The notes beneath the pieces were generated by a model, which was given only the letters and a program-made list of their open reading frames with translations, was not told the DNA's origin and searched no databases. Below, piece after piece: positions 42,287 through 51,714 of a stretch of DNA of 53,484 bases; positions within the stretch are counted from its first letter, which is position 1; the number at the start of each line of letters is the position of its first letter. Source of the DNA: Lachnospiraceae bacterium (GTDB lineage: Bacteria; Bacillota; Clostridia; Lachnospirales; Lachnospiraceae); NCBI GenBank assembly GCA_029063085.1, contig JAIDOW010000100.1, forward strand, positions 1 through 53,484. Reading direction: 5' to 3'. The position numbers and the translations under genes were made by a program.

Positions 42287-43992
42287 AAAAGGGCATTAAG
42301 ATTACATCAAAGATTATTATAATGGTTTTGTTCCCGTTATTTTTTATCAGTATGACAGGAATCATCATGGGGGGAAACAATCAGGAAGAAATAGCCTACA
42401 GGCTGATTGAGGAGAAGCTGGCGGCAGTTGCAATGAATGTGAATACTCTTTATGATATCTATGGAGAAGGGGATTATTCTTATGAGGAGGGAACATTAAA
42501 AAAGGGGGAGAAGAATCTTTCCGAGGATTGTTCCCTGGTTGATCAGATTAAAAAAGAGTCAGGAGTGGAAGTAACACTTTTTTGGGATAATGTTAGGGCT
42601 ATTACCACGGTAACAGATTCAAAAGGGGAACGTGCTACCGGTACAACGATCGATGCAGATTTTGCAGAGGATATATTAAACGGAAAGAGTGATAAATATT
42701 TTACAAAGGATATAGAAATTGCAGGGGCAGCATATTGTGGCTTTTACATACCAATGAAACAGGATAATGGAGATATCGTTGGACTGGTTTTTACGGGACG
42801 TGCAAAAGAGGATGTTGAAAAAGAGATTAAAAAAAGTCAGATGAAAATGGCTGGCGGAATGATGATTATCTTTATACTTACTTTTGCGGTCATAGCTATA
42901 TTGGTGCAAAAAATCATAGCAGCATTGAAGCACACAATTGAACGTTTAGATGATGTGGCAACTGGAAAGCTGGATTTTGAAATGCATTCCAGAATGATGC
43001 AGCGTGCAGATGAGATAGGAGAAATGTCCCAGTCTATTCAGGGTCTGATCAATGAGTTTAAATCTATCATAACAGATCTGAAAGTCAGTTCGGATGAATT
43101 GGATCACTTTTCTAATGAATTTGAGATGTCTTTTGATACGATTGCAGAGAACATTTCCAATATTAATATAGCGGTAGATGAAGTTGCAAATGGTGCCACT
43201 TCCCAGGCAGGAGAAACTATGGAGGCAAATAACGAAATCGCTCATATGGGAAGTTCTATTGAGGCTACTGCGGATGATATCCAAGTATTAAACCAGAATT
43301 CGGTAAAGATGAAGAATTATTCAGAGTCAGCAGAAGCCACATTGAATGAACTGGTAGTTATTTCGGAACAGACAAGCCGGGCGATTGATGAAGTCAGGGA
43401 ACAGACGAATCTGACAAATGAATCCGCACAGGCAATACAGACAGCTACAGATATGATTACCAATATTGCGGCACAGACGAATATGCTGTCGTTAAATGCC
43501 AGTATTGAGGCGGCAAGAGCAGGAGAGAATGGAAAGGGATTTGCAGTGGTTGCAGATGAGATACGCAATCTTTCTGAGCAGTCAAGGACTTCAGCAGAAG
43601 AGATTCTGACAATTGTTTCTGAATTGATCAGAAATTCCAATACCAGTGTGGAGGTAATGAATCGTGTTTCCGGCAGTGTGCAGGAGCAAAATGCTAAGTT
43701 GGCCAATACAAAGGAAATGTTTATTTCATTAAATAATGAAATATCGTCGGTATCCATGGGTGTAAACAGGATTCGACAGAGTATAGCGGATTTAGGAGAT
43801 ATGAAAGATTCTGTTATGGTGAGTGTAGAGCAATTAGCTGCAATTGCTGAGGAAAATGCAGCATCTACAGAAGAAACATCGGCTTCTATGACGGAACTTA
43901 GGGATATTGTAAAACAATGTCATGATGAAACACAGAAGCTGGTTAAGATTTCTAATGATCTCAATGCCCATACAAAGCATTTCAGATTGTAA
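42283..43992 (+). CDS. Transmembrane chemoreceptor with Cache sensor
   Basis: A 569-residue methyl-accepting chemotaxis protein. Transmembrane helices at about 9-27 and 190-212 enclose a single Cache-type domain ([47 protein letters not shown]). Then HAMP (213-265) and a long signalling domain with tip [20 protein letters not shown]. The Cache domain is homologous to that of the diguanylate cyclase at 18194. Start ATG overlaps the MecA-like stop by four bases. Last gene of the OPT operon, so its ligand may be the OPT substrate. Confidence 0.94.
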   Translation: MKKGIKITSKIIIMVLFPLFFISMTGIIMGGNNQEEIAYRLIEEKLAAVAMNVNTLYDIYGEGDYSYEEGTLKKGEKNLSEDCSLVDQIKKESGVEVTLFWDNVRAITTVTDSKGERATGTTIDADFAEDILNGKSDKYFTKDIEIAGAAYCGFYIPMKQDNGDIVGLVFTGRAKEDVEKEIKKSQMKMAGGMMIIFILTFAVIAILVQKIIAALKHTIERLDDVATGKLDFEMHSRMMQRADEIGEMSQSIQGLINEFKSIITDLKVSSDELDHFSNEFEMSFDTIAENISNINIAVDEVANGATSQAGETMEANNEIAHMGSSIEATADDIQVLNQNSVKMKNYSESAEATLNELVVISEQTSRAIDEVREQTNLTNESAQAIQTATDMITNIAAQTNMLSLNASIEAARAGENGKGFAVVADEIRNLSEQSRTSAEEILTIVSELIRNSNTSVEVMNRVSGSVQEQNAKLANTKEMFISLNNEISSVSMGVNRIRQSIADLGDMKDSVMVSVEQLAAIAEENAASTEETSASMTELRDIVKQCHDETQKLVKISNDLNAHTKHFRL

Positions 43993-44007
43993 TGATGATA
44001 CATTATT

Positions 44008-44070
44008 AAAAAGCTGTCGTACCGGATGATATTACATATTGTTCATTTTGGTACGGCTGCTTTTCTTTTT
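44008..44070. terminator. Dispersed inverted repeat acting as terminator (copy 5)
   Basis: AAAAGCTGTCGTACC (44009-44023) pairs with GGTACGGCTGCTTTT (44050-44064), T-rich tail. Ends the OPT operon; sequence has drifted most of the six copies. Confidence 0.75.
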
Positions 44071-44215
44071 GAATATATTTGTCATATATTAAAAAGGTGT
44101 AAATTCGGGTATGGTGGAATACTTTGCACAATAATTCCGGTTGTAAATATTTTGAGGATAACATATAATAGAAAGGACTGGCACATGGAAAATTGATTTT
44201 TTGAGGAAAAAGCAT

Positions 44216-44824
44216 ATGGATGGGAATATACATAATATAGTATTTGATGTGGGGATGGTACTGATTGATTTTTGCTGGGAGAAGTACTGTCGCAGACTTG
44301 GATTTGATGAAGATGTTATCAGGGCATTTCAAGTAAATATGATTGATTCGGAGTATTGGAGCCTGATGGATGAGGGATTGATGGAAGAAGAGGATGCAGT
44401 CCGTGAATTTATAAAGGCAATGCCTGTTTATCAAAAAGAGATTGAGCGGTTTTGGAAAGAACCAGAATATTTTGTGGAGGAATACAGGTATGCAGCACCA
44501 ATGATTAAAGAATTAAAGGAAAGGGGATACAAAGTGTATCTGCTTTCGAATTATCCTTTGAATATGTATAAGCTGCATTGGCCGGCTTTTACATTTTATT
44601 CTATGGTGGACGGATATGTGGTATCAGCAGTAGAAAAGCTGAAAAAGCCAGATATGGCAATTTATAAGCTGTTATGTGAGCGCTATCAGCTAAGACCAGA
44701 AGAGTGTCTGTTTATTGATGACAGAAAAGCAAATACAGATGCAGCAAAAGAGTTGGGAATGCAGGCAGTTCTTTTTGGCGGTGAAAAAGATTTAAAAGAG
44801 TATCTGAATTTAAAATATGAATAG
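44216..44824 (+). CDS. HAD-superfamily phosphatase
   Basis: A 202-residue HAD-IA hydrolase. Motif I is IVFDVGMVLIDF (nucleophile Asp), motif II YLLSNYPLN (Ser/Asn), motif III lysine in VEKLKKPDMAIY, motif IV FIDDRKANTDAA. The helical cap sits between motifs I and II. It resembles sugar-phosphate or nucleotide phosphatases of the YihX type; the substrate is not determinable. GAGGAAA fits ATG 44216, and the frame is open to TTG 44201. Leads a run of closely spaced genes with the small unknown protein and ung. Confidence 0.9.
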   Translation: MDGNIHNIVFDVGMVLIDFCWEKYCRRLGFDEDVIRAFQVNMIDSEYWSLMDEGLMEEEDAVREFIKAMPVYQKEIERFWKEPEYFVEEYRYAAPMIKELKERGYKVYLLSNYPLNMYKLHWPAFTFYSMVDGYVVSAVEKLKKPDMAIYKLLCERYQLRPEECLFIDDRKANTDAAKELGMQAVLFGGEKDLKEYLNLKYE

Positions 44825-44832
44825 GTATCAGT

Positions 44833-45198
44833 ATGTTTTGGAATAAAGGAGCACATAAAAAAGAAAAGGAACGTAGGAAAAAAGCATATGAAAGAGTATA
44901 TTCCCTGCATGAGAAAGCAGAATTTCTCTGTTATATTAATGATGCTTATATGGAGAAGTTTGACGGAGCAGAATTTGTTAAATTAGAAGGGATGGTAGCA
45001 AAAGGGATAGGAAATCTGGAAGACGTTTATTTGCTATATGATTGTGAGGGGAATAAAAAAGCAGAAGTAACAATGGAAGAATTATATCTGGGGAATAATC
45101 CGGTAAAACAGCTGGAAGGAGGAGATAAGAGAGCTGCCTTATATCCAAAAGAGCAGGATATTGACTATCAGGCCGGAGATATATTATGTAAACTATAA
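44833..45198 (+). CDS. Small protein, unknown
   Basis: A 121-residue soluble protein I cannot assign. The first 25 residues are strongly basic (HKKEKERRKKAYERV); the rest is alternating hydrophobic with VKLEGMVAKGIGNLEDVYLL, which recalls the beta-barrel domain 2 of translation GTPases (weak). Located 8 bases after the HAD gene and 19 bases before ung, so likely co-transcribed. The ribosome site is weak. Confidence 0.6.
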   Translation: MFWNKGAHKKEKERRKKAYERVYSLHEKAEFLCYINDAYMEKFDGAEFVKLEGMVAKGIGNLEDVYLLYDCEGNKKAEVTMEELYLGNNPVKQLEGGDKRAALYPKEQDIDYQAGDILCKL

Positions 45199-45217
45199 AA
45201 GAAAAGAGAGAGAATAT

Positions 45218-45895
45218 ATGCCACCAATTACAAATGACTGGGCACCAGCATTGAAGCCCGAATATAAAAAAGAATATTACAAAAGATTATACCAAAAAGT
45301 AAATGAAGAGTATAGCAGCGGGCGGACTATATTTCCACCGTCTGATGATATATTTAATGCATTTCATTTTACGCCTCTTCATGAGGTAAAATGTGTCATT
45401 ATAGGACAAGATCCATACCATGGGGTGAATCAGGCACATGGGCTTTGTTTTAGTGTAAAGCCAGAGGTAGAGATTCCGCCGTCATTGGTTAATATTTATA
45501 AAGAATTGCAGGATGATTTGGGGTGTGAGATTCCCAATAACGGTTATCTGGTAAAATGGGCAAAGCAGGGAGTACTTTTACTGAATAGTGTGCTGACTGT
45601 TCGTGCCCACCAGGCAAATTCTCATCAGGGAATTGGCTGGGAACAGTTTACGGATGCGGTTATGGATATTTTAAATCAACAGGACAGACCTATTGTATTC
45701 CTCCTGTGGGGAAGACCAGCACAGCTTAAGGCAGCACGACTGGATAACCCCAATCATTTGATTTTAAAAGCACCACATCCAAGCCCGTTATCTGCTTATA
45801 GAGGTTTTTTTGGTTGTAAACATTTTAGTCAGGCCAATGCTTTTTTGGAAAAAAATGGATTAGATCCGATTGACTGGCAGATTGAAAATGTGTAA
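45218..45895 (+). CDS. ung: Uracil-DNA glycosylase
   Basis: A 225-residue family 1 enzyme removing uracil from DNA. Water-activating motif GQDPYHGVNQAHGLCFSV, uracil-binding LLLNSVLTVRA, and the minor-groove intercalation loop HPSPLSAYRGFFGCKHF are intact. ATG 45218 follows GAGAGAGA; the frame opens at 45161 inside the previous gene, but without ribosome site. Length matches the family. Confidence 0.97.
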   Translation: MPPITNDWAPALKPEYKKEYYKRLYQKVNEEYSSGRTIFPPSDDIFNAFHFTPLHEVKCVIIGQDPYHGVNQAHGLCFSVKPEVEIPPSLVNIYKELQDDLGCEIPNNGYLVKWAKQGVLLLNSVLTVRAHQANSHQGIGWEQFTDAVMDILNQQDRPIVFLLWGRPAQLKAARLDNPNHLILKAPHPSPLSAYRGFFGCKHFSQANAFLEKNGLDPIDWQIENV

Positions 45896-45930
45896 TATAA
45901 CAATATAAATTGGAATGTGAGAGGTTTAGC

Positions 45931-48195
45931 ATGGAAATAATAAAAGTTCAGCGCGATCAGGTGATTGCAAGAAAAAATGATAAGGTAAAATACTGGTACT
46001 TGATTCAGGAAGGCAGCGTGATTCAAAAGTTTGAGTTTTCAGAGGTCAGATTGGAAAAGAATGCGATTATTGGTATTCTTGAGAAAGATATATTTTTATG
46101 TGATTATGTAGCAGGCGAAGATACGGTTTTAGCAGGATTTATCTGCGAAAATTCTACGGATTTAAAAAATATACTGACAGGGCAGGAGAAAATTCGTAAC
46201 GTTTTTTTGAGGGCTGCGATTGAACAGCGTCATCAGATGTTATGCCTGTATTCAGATTTAAATAATAAGGCACGGCAGTTCCATATGTTTGTGGAGACGG
46301 TTTATAATGACTATACGACTTTTTGCAGTAAGTTTAAGATTGAAGAGCAGAGTTTTCTGAGGATGGAACATTTTAATCCGTTGGAAATGCATCATAAGGC
46401 AGAGCAGTGGGAAGTAAATAATAGTATCAGCATTGTAAAGAATTATATGCAGGAATACCTTCAGCTGATGGAAAAGGATGACAGTCTCACAGTAGGTGCC
46501 ATTATGGAAGCTGCTGCACAGATACGAAGATTTACTCTGGGTATTGGTGAGATGGAGGCGTATCTTTCCTATAATAAGGATATCCTGATTGGTGAGTCTG
46601 GAAATGATCTTTTCAAACTTTTCTTTGATTTATCAATTAAGACCTATGCAAAGAAATATGATATTGAACCTGTCACAAAAGAAATTACTTTGATTGCAAA
46701 GGTTGCAGAAAAGTTAAATATATATAATGCGAGAATGCTTGCAAGACGGTTTAACGAATTTAAAAATTATGATTATGACGGAACGTCTGATAGTGCAAAT
46801 GGAGAAACTCCCAGAAAAGAAATTGATATTACGACAGAAGACTGCCTGAATCATATTCTGGAATATGCCGGTTATAAAGATGATGATTCGGAAATGATCT
46901 GTAAACTGGTTGAAGAGTATCAGAATATGCCGGATATGACTTCTACAAGTAATGAGGCATATGCACTTAGGAAAAAATTAACAACAGTTTATTACGATAT
47001 TTATTATAAAGTGTTTATACGCGCAGTAAAAGATGAAAGTACACTAACGCCTATTTTAGAGATGTTTTTAAATTTTGGGTTTATGGATTTATCTTTTGTA
47101 GGTGAGGAGCATGCAAAAGCACTTTATGAACTGACAGCACATCTGGATATTTGCAGTTCGGATCATATTTATACTATTTATGAATGGCTGAAATGTGTGT
47201 ACAGAGGAGAAAAGCAGGCTTCCAAAAACGAATTTGATATGGATTATCCGGCTTATCTTGCGGATTTGAAAAAAAGCGGTGAGATTACGCAGGAGCAGTT
47301 GGTTGAATATCAGCAGGATCAGGAAAAACGAGTTGAATTTGAAATTAAAAATATGTTTACTTCTGTCAATAAAATAACTTATGGCAAGATTACTACGTTT
47401 TGTCCGATTCTGAATAGGATGGATTTGATTAATGCGATAGATAAAATGCTTGTTACGGCTGAAAAGCTGGAGAATGCATTAAATGAAATTAGAAAAGTTG
47501 ATTATTCTGTATTCTACCGGGAAGTATTATTTGCGGATCCGGACAAGGGCATTAATTATGAGAGGATTATGAAAGAGGTAATACCGGATATTATTTTAAT
47601 GCCGAATGCCGGCAGCAGGGTTACAATGTGGCAGGAGACAGAAGGCGTTAAGAACGATACACCAGGAAGAATTATGTTTCCGATTTTTACGGCACTGGAT
47701 TTGGATGATTTGATGTTAGGTGCCATAGGCTGGTTTAGATGGGAAATGTGCCGTAAGATACAGGGTATTCATTGGAATGATGTTCGTGAAAAGTCATTGA
47801 CGGCAGAGTATTGTACTTATATTCAGTTTTATCGGAAAAATCATGAATTATCAGCAGATGCCAAGGAGAAGATTAAGAATGCCCTGGCACGGGCAAAGAA
47901 TAATTATCGAGAAGTGTTTGTAAAGGATTATGTAAGCTGGATAAAATTTGAGTCAAAGGGAAGTTTCCGTTTGAACAAAGTATCAAGAGATATCCTGATT
48001 CGTTACTGTCCGTTTGCAAAAGCCGTGCGAAATGAATTAAAGGCAAATCCATTGTATCAGGCATCTATTTCAAAATTTGATGTGGAGACAGCAAAGAAAT
48101 TACAGAGATATAACAGTATTTATGATAAGTATGAAAAAGCAGGTGGGGTAATTACGCCAGAATTAAAAGAGAATCTGTTGTTTTATCAAATGTAG
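45931..48195 (+). CDS. Large protein with cyclic-nucleotide-binding-like N-terminus, unknown function
   Basis: A 754-residue soluble protein without signal peptide. Residues 1-110 look like a cyclic-nucleotide-binding beta-roll (VKYWYLIQEGSVIQKFEFSE, LCDYVAGEDTVLAGF), but the phosphate-binding R-x-A motif is not seen. The remaining 640 residues are mainly helical and acidic, with no catalytic motif I know. The closest description I can recall is a Lachnospiraceae-specific conserved protein. GAGAGG fits ATG 45931; the frame opens at 45910. A histidine phosphatase gene follows 33 bases downstream. Confidence 0.7.
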   Translation: MEIIKVQRDQVIARKNDKVKYWYLIQEGSVIQKFEFSEVRLEKNAIIGILEKDIFLCDYVAGEDTVLAGFICENSTDLKNILTGQEKIRNVFLRAAIEQRHQMLCLYSDLNNKARQFHMFVETVYNDYTTFCSKFKIEEQSFLRMEHFNPLEMHHKAEQWEVNNSISIVKNYMQEYLQLMEKDDSLTVGAIMEAAAQIRRFTLGIGEMEAYLSYNKDILIGESGNDLFKLFFDLSIKTYAKKYDIEPVTKEITLIAKVAEKLNIYNARMLARRFNEFKNYDYDGTSDSANGETPRKEIDITTEDCLNHILEYAGYKDDDSEMICKLVEEYQNMPDMTSTSNEAYALRKKLTTVYYDIYYKVFIRAVKDESTLTPILEMFLNFGFMDLSFVGEEHAKALYELTAHLDICSSDHIYTIYEWLKCVYRGEKQASKNEFDMDYPAYLADLKKSGEITQEQLVEYQQDQEKRVEFEIKNMFTSVNKITYGKITTFCPILNRMDLINAIDKMLVTAEKLENALNEIRKVDYSVFYREVLFADPDKGINYERIMKEVIPDIILMPNAGSRVTMWQETEGVKNDTPGRIMFPIFTALDLDDLMLGAIGWFRWEMCRKIQGIHWNDVREKSLTAEYCTYIQFYRKNHELSADAKEKIKNALARAKNNYREVFVKDYVSWIKFESKGSFRLNKVSRDILIRYCPFAKAVRNELKANPLYQASISKFDVETAKKLQRYNSIYDKYEKAGGVITPELKENLLFYQM

Positions 48196-48228
48196 CATGC
48201 TTATTATGGATATGGAAAGGAAAGATTT

Positions 48229-48846
48229 ATGCAAATATATATCGTGCGCCATGGTCAGACCTTATGGAATGCCGATAATCTGTTACAGGGAAGTGCAGAT
48301 ATAGAATTAAATGAGAGGGGAAGAGAACTGGCTGGGCAGACTGGTCAGATGCTGGAACAGACAGTTTTCGATAAAATATACAGTTCCCCTTTAATTCGTG
48401 CCTATGAAACTGCATGTCTGATCAGAGGTCATAGGAATATTCCGATTGTCCGTGATGAAAGATTGAGAGAATTAAATTTTGGGGTAAATGAAGGTAGAAA
48501 TTTTAAGGAACTGCTGGCAGATACCAGTGATCCATTTCATCATTTTTTTGACCGTCCGGATTTGTATCGGGCACCCCGGCAGGGAGAGACATTAGAGCAT
48601 ATCTGTGAACGGGCGGCAGAATTTATGAAAGATGTGATAGAACCGCAGGCACGAGAACTGGAGCGTATTATGATCGTAGCACATGGAGCGATTAATAAGG
48701 CTATCATGTGTCATGTTAAACAACATGGAATTGACCAGTACTGGTCAGGCGGACTTCAGAGAAACTGTAATGTTATCATTATAAATCTTGACGAAGATGG
48801 CTATCATGTGATAGAAGAGACAAAGATTTTTTATTTCCGTGAGTAA
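48229..48846 (+). CDS. Histidine phosphatase family protein
   Basis: A 205-residue phosphoglycerate-mutase-like phosphatase. Catalytic IYIVRHGQTLWN (phospho-His), substrate Arg in YSSPLIRAYETA, acid residue in LRELNFGVNEG, and second His in MIVAHGAINKA. Similar proteins dephosphorylate sugar phosphates, alpha-ribazole phosphate or nucleotides; substrate not determinable. AAGGAAAGA precedes the ATG. Probably co-transcribed with the preceding large gene. Confidence 0.92.
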   Translation: MQIYIVRHGQTLWNADNLLQGSADIELNERGRELAGQTGQMLEQTVFDKIYSSPLIRAYETACLIRGHRNIPIVRDERLRELNFGVNEGRNFKELLADTSDPFHHFFDRPDLYRAPRQGETLEHICERAAEFMKDVIEPQARELERIMIVAHGAINKAIMCHVKQHGIDQYWSGGLQRNCNVIIINLDEDGYHVIEETKIFYFRE

Positions 48847-48896
48847 TGAGCAGGGTAGATTTCATATTCTATCCATTTGCGGTGTTATGGATATCG

Positions 48897-48916
48897 TCCC
48901 ATTACTTGCGGCGGGG
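48897..48916. repeat. GC-rich repeat fragment
   Basis: TCCCATTACTTGCGGCGGGG matches 17 of 20 bases of 10093-10112. Only this end of the longer element near 10024 is present. Confidence 0.5.
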
Positions 48917-48936
48917 CAGTGAAAATGGTTAATGAA

Positions 48937-49008
48937 AAGGGCTGTCGCATTAAGGCTTTGCTCTGTGAGGTATAAGAGAAAAGTTTTCTTAATGCGGCAG
49001 CTCGTTTT
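48937..49008. terminator. Dispersed inverted repeat acting as bidirectional terminator (copy 6)
   Basis: AAAGGGCTGTCGCATTAAG (48937-48955) pairs with CTTAATGCGGCAGCTC (48989-49004), with T-run after. Stands between the convergent phosphatase and potCD genes. Confidence 0.8.
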
Positions 49009-49033
49009 TATGATCGTTTAGTATTGTGATGTC

Positions 49034-50893
49034 TTATTTGGACTTTATTTCTTTCCAGAGTTCATTGTAGATATAGTCGGCATCTTCCCCTAAATACTGA
49101 TAAGTTTCCAGATTATTATATTGGGAAAGGTCAGGAAATGCAATCTGGCTGTTACGGATATCTTCATCTTCTATCAGTTTTCGGGCTTCAGCATTAGGTG
49201 TGGAATAGGTGATATATTCAAAGTTCATAAGTGCAATATCCGGGCGGCAGAGGAAATTAATAAATTTTTCTGCATTTTCTTTGTTGGGAGCATTTTTTAA
49301 AATGCACCAGGAATCAATCCATACATTGGTTCCTTCTTTTGGAATCACATATTCCAGATCTTCATTTTCCCTTTGGCTGTAAATAGCTTCTCCAGAATAT
49401 ATGACACCAATAGCCGCCTCATTTCCGATCATTTTATCCCTTACCTGATCCACAACATATGCCTGTGTCAAAGGTTTTTGTTCGATCAGTGCTTCTTTTG
49501 CCTCTTCCAATTCTTTTTCATTGGTGGAATTCATGGAGTATCCCAGCTTTTTTAGTGCCACCATGAAAGCGTCTCTTACGGAATCCTGCATTAGAATATT
49601 ATCAGTATATTGTTTATCCCAGAGAACGTCCCAGGAATCAATCGGTTCCGTTACCATGGATTTATTATAAAGAATGCCGACAGTGCCTACACAATAGGGG
49701 ACACTGTATTTGTTGTCCGGATCAAAGTCTTTGGATTGTTCCATATAATTGCTGTCAATATTCTTGATGTTTGGAATGTTGCTAAAATCAATTTGGGCCA
49801 GTAAGTCTTTTTCGATCATTTTCTGAATCATATAGTCGGAAGGACAAACGATATCATATTCGGCAGCACCGCTTTCAATTTTAGGATACATATTTTCATT
49901 GGTTTCATATTCATCATATATGACTTCTATTCCTGTTTCTTCTTGGAATATTTTCAAAGCTTCCGGATCCAGATATTCCCCCCAGTTATAAACGATAACC
50001 TGACCGCCTTCTTTATCCTTTGACAGATTACTGTAAATCAGAGTGCTTATAACAAGAATGGATATAACGGCGAATGCTACAGCTTTTTGGGGGAGCGTGT
50101 GCCGCTTTTCTTTGGAAATAATCTGTTTCTCCTTTTTTGCCGGAGCAAGGTTTATAAATAATAACAGAACAAACACAGTTGCAAATATGATAGTGGACAG
50201 TGCATACATTTCTGGTTTGATTCCTTTGCGGACTTCGGTATATATTTTAGTGGACAGTGTATCTACACCGGCTCCTTTTGTAAAATGAGTGATCACGAAA
50301 TCATCTAACGACATGGTAAATGCCATTAAAAATCCAGACAGGATCCCCGGCAAAATATCAGGAAATATTACCTTAAAGAAGGCATACACCGGAGAAGCAC
50401 CAAGGTCCAAGGCAGCTTCATAAGTATTTGGGTTCAGCTGGCGGAATTTTGGCATTACATTTAGGATTACGTATGGAATATTAAATGTAATATGGGCGAG
50501 TAAAATGGTATGCATTCCAAACCGGAATCCGAAGCTGATAAATAGCAGCATGAGAGAGATACCGGTTACGATATCTGCATTTAACATCGGAATATTATTG
50601 ATTCCAAGTAAAACTGTACGGGAATGTGACTTCATATTGCTTAGGGCAATACAGGTAATGGTTCCAATTATGGTAGCGATTACAGAGGATACGATAGCAA
50701 TAAAAAGAGTATTGTAAAGAGCCTCCATAATGGCCTGGTTCTGGAAAAGAGCCCGGTACCATCCAGTAGTAAAGCCGCCCCATTTTGCCCTTGTTCTGCT
50801 GTTATTAAAGGAAAGAACCATTAGCATGACAATAGGAGCATATAGAAAAATGAATATAATAGCGATATAAAACCGTTCTAAAAATCGTTTCAT
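49034..50893 (-). CDS. potCD: Fused polyamine ABC permease and substrate-binding protein
   Basis: A 619-residue fusion. Residues 1-265 are PotC permease with six transmembrane helices and the EAA loop EAALDLGASPVYAFFKVIFPD. A seventh helix at about 270-292 leads to the outside, where residues 300-619 form a PotD-type spermidine/putrescine-binding protein (VIVYNWGEYLDPE, YDIVCPSDYMIQKM, YSVPYCVGTVGILYN, INFLCRPDIA). The binding protein is thereby tethered to its transporter. Stop of potB and this ATG overlap (TGATG). GGGAGG lies 13 bases upstream. Confidence 0.94.
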   Translation of the reverse strand: MKRFLERFYIAIIFIFLYAPIVMLMVLSFNNSRTRAKWGGFTTGWYRALFQNQAIMEALYNTLFIAIVSSVIATIIGTITCIALSNMKSHSRTVLLGINNIPMLNADIVTGISLMLLFISFGFRFGMHTILLAHITFNIPYVILNVMPKFRQLNPNTYEAALDLGASPVYAFFKVIFPDILPGILSGFLMAFTMSLDDFVITHFTKGAGVDTLSTKIYTEVRKGIKPEMYALSTIIFATVFVLLLFINLAPAKKEKQIISKEKRHTLPQKAVAFAVISILVISTLIYSNLSKDKEGGQVIVYNWGEYLDPEALKIFQEETGIEVIYDEYETNENMYPKIESGAAEYDIVCPSDYMIQKMIEKDLLAQIDFSNIPNIKNIDSNYMEQSKDFDPDNKYSVPYCVGTVGILYNKSMVTEPIDSWDVLWDKQYTDNILMQDSVRDAFMVALKKLGYSMNSTNEKELEEAKEALIEQKPLTQAYVVDQVRDKMIGNEAAIGVIYSGEAIYSQRENEDLEYVIPKEGTNVWIDSWCILKNAPNKENAEKFINFLCRPDIALMNFEYITYSTPNAEARKLIEDEDIRNSQIAFPDLSQYNNLETYQYLGEDADYIYNELWKEIKSK

Positions 50894-51714
50894 CAGATCA
50901 AGCCAGCCTCCCCATTTTTATCAAATATAGCGGAAGCTCCCATACTGATAATAATAAATATCATCATGATCAGGGACAGACCACTTCCTAAATTCCAGTT
51001 ACTTGCGTGGGTAAATTCCTGTTCAATTACATTACCGATGAGTAATATCTTACTGCCCCCCAGCAAGTTAGAGATAACAAAGGTAGTAAGTGCAGGGATG
51101 AATACCATAGTAATCCCACTGATCACACCGGGAAGTGTCAGAGGAAAAATAACTTTTATGAAGGTCTGGACACCGTTTGCTCCCAAGTCCCGTGCCGCAT
51201 TGATCACATCCTTGTCAAGCTTGATTAGGGAGTTATAGATAGGCAGTACCATAAAAGGCAGGAAATTATACACCATACCAAGTATAATGGCATATGGAGT
51301 ATTGATGATATTTAATGCAGGCAGATGCAGGAATGATAAAATGGAATTAATGACCCCGGTTTTCTCTAAAAGAGTCTGCCATGCAAGGGTGCGAAGTAAA
51401 AAGTTCATCCACATGGGGAGGATGAAAATTAATACAATAAAGCTGTTCTGATTAACTCCCAGCCTTGATAAGATCATGGACAGCGGATAGGCGAGAATTA
51501 AGCAGATGATTGTTGCGATCATGGACAATAAAATGGATAATCCCAGGGCTTTCAGATGTTCCGGTTTCATAATAGATAGAATATTTTCTGTGGTAAATTG
51601 TCCGGATTTATCCACAAAACCATAATAAAATATCATAAAAAGGGGAATTAGTATGAAAAGGATTGACCATGCCAAAAAGGGCATGGAAAGCCATTTGCTG
51701 TGTCTACTCTTCAA
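50893..51714 (-). CDS. potB: Polyamine ABC transporter permease PotB
   Basis: A 273-residue permease with six transmembrane helices; EAA loop [21 protein letters not shown]. Partner of PotC in a heteromeric transmembrane pair importing spermidine/putrescine. I place the start at TTG 51714, 9 bases after GAGGAGG; the ATG at 51732 overlaps that ribosome site. It overlaps potA by 11 bases and potCD by one. Confidence 0.93.
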   Translation of the reverse strand: MKSRHSKWLSMPFLAWSILFILIPLFMIFYYGFVDKSGQFTTENILSIMKPEHLKALGLSILLSMIATIICLILAYPLSMILSRLGVNQNSFIVLIFILPMWMNFLLRTLAWQTLLEKTGVINSILSFLHLPALNIINTPYAIILGMVYNFLPFMVLPIYNSLIKLDKDVINAARDLGANGVQTFIKVIFPLTLPGVISGITMVFIPALTTFVISNLLGGSKILLIGNVIEQEFTHASNWNLGSGLSLIMMIFIIISMGASAIFDKNGEAGLI

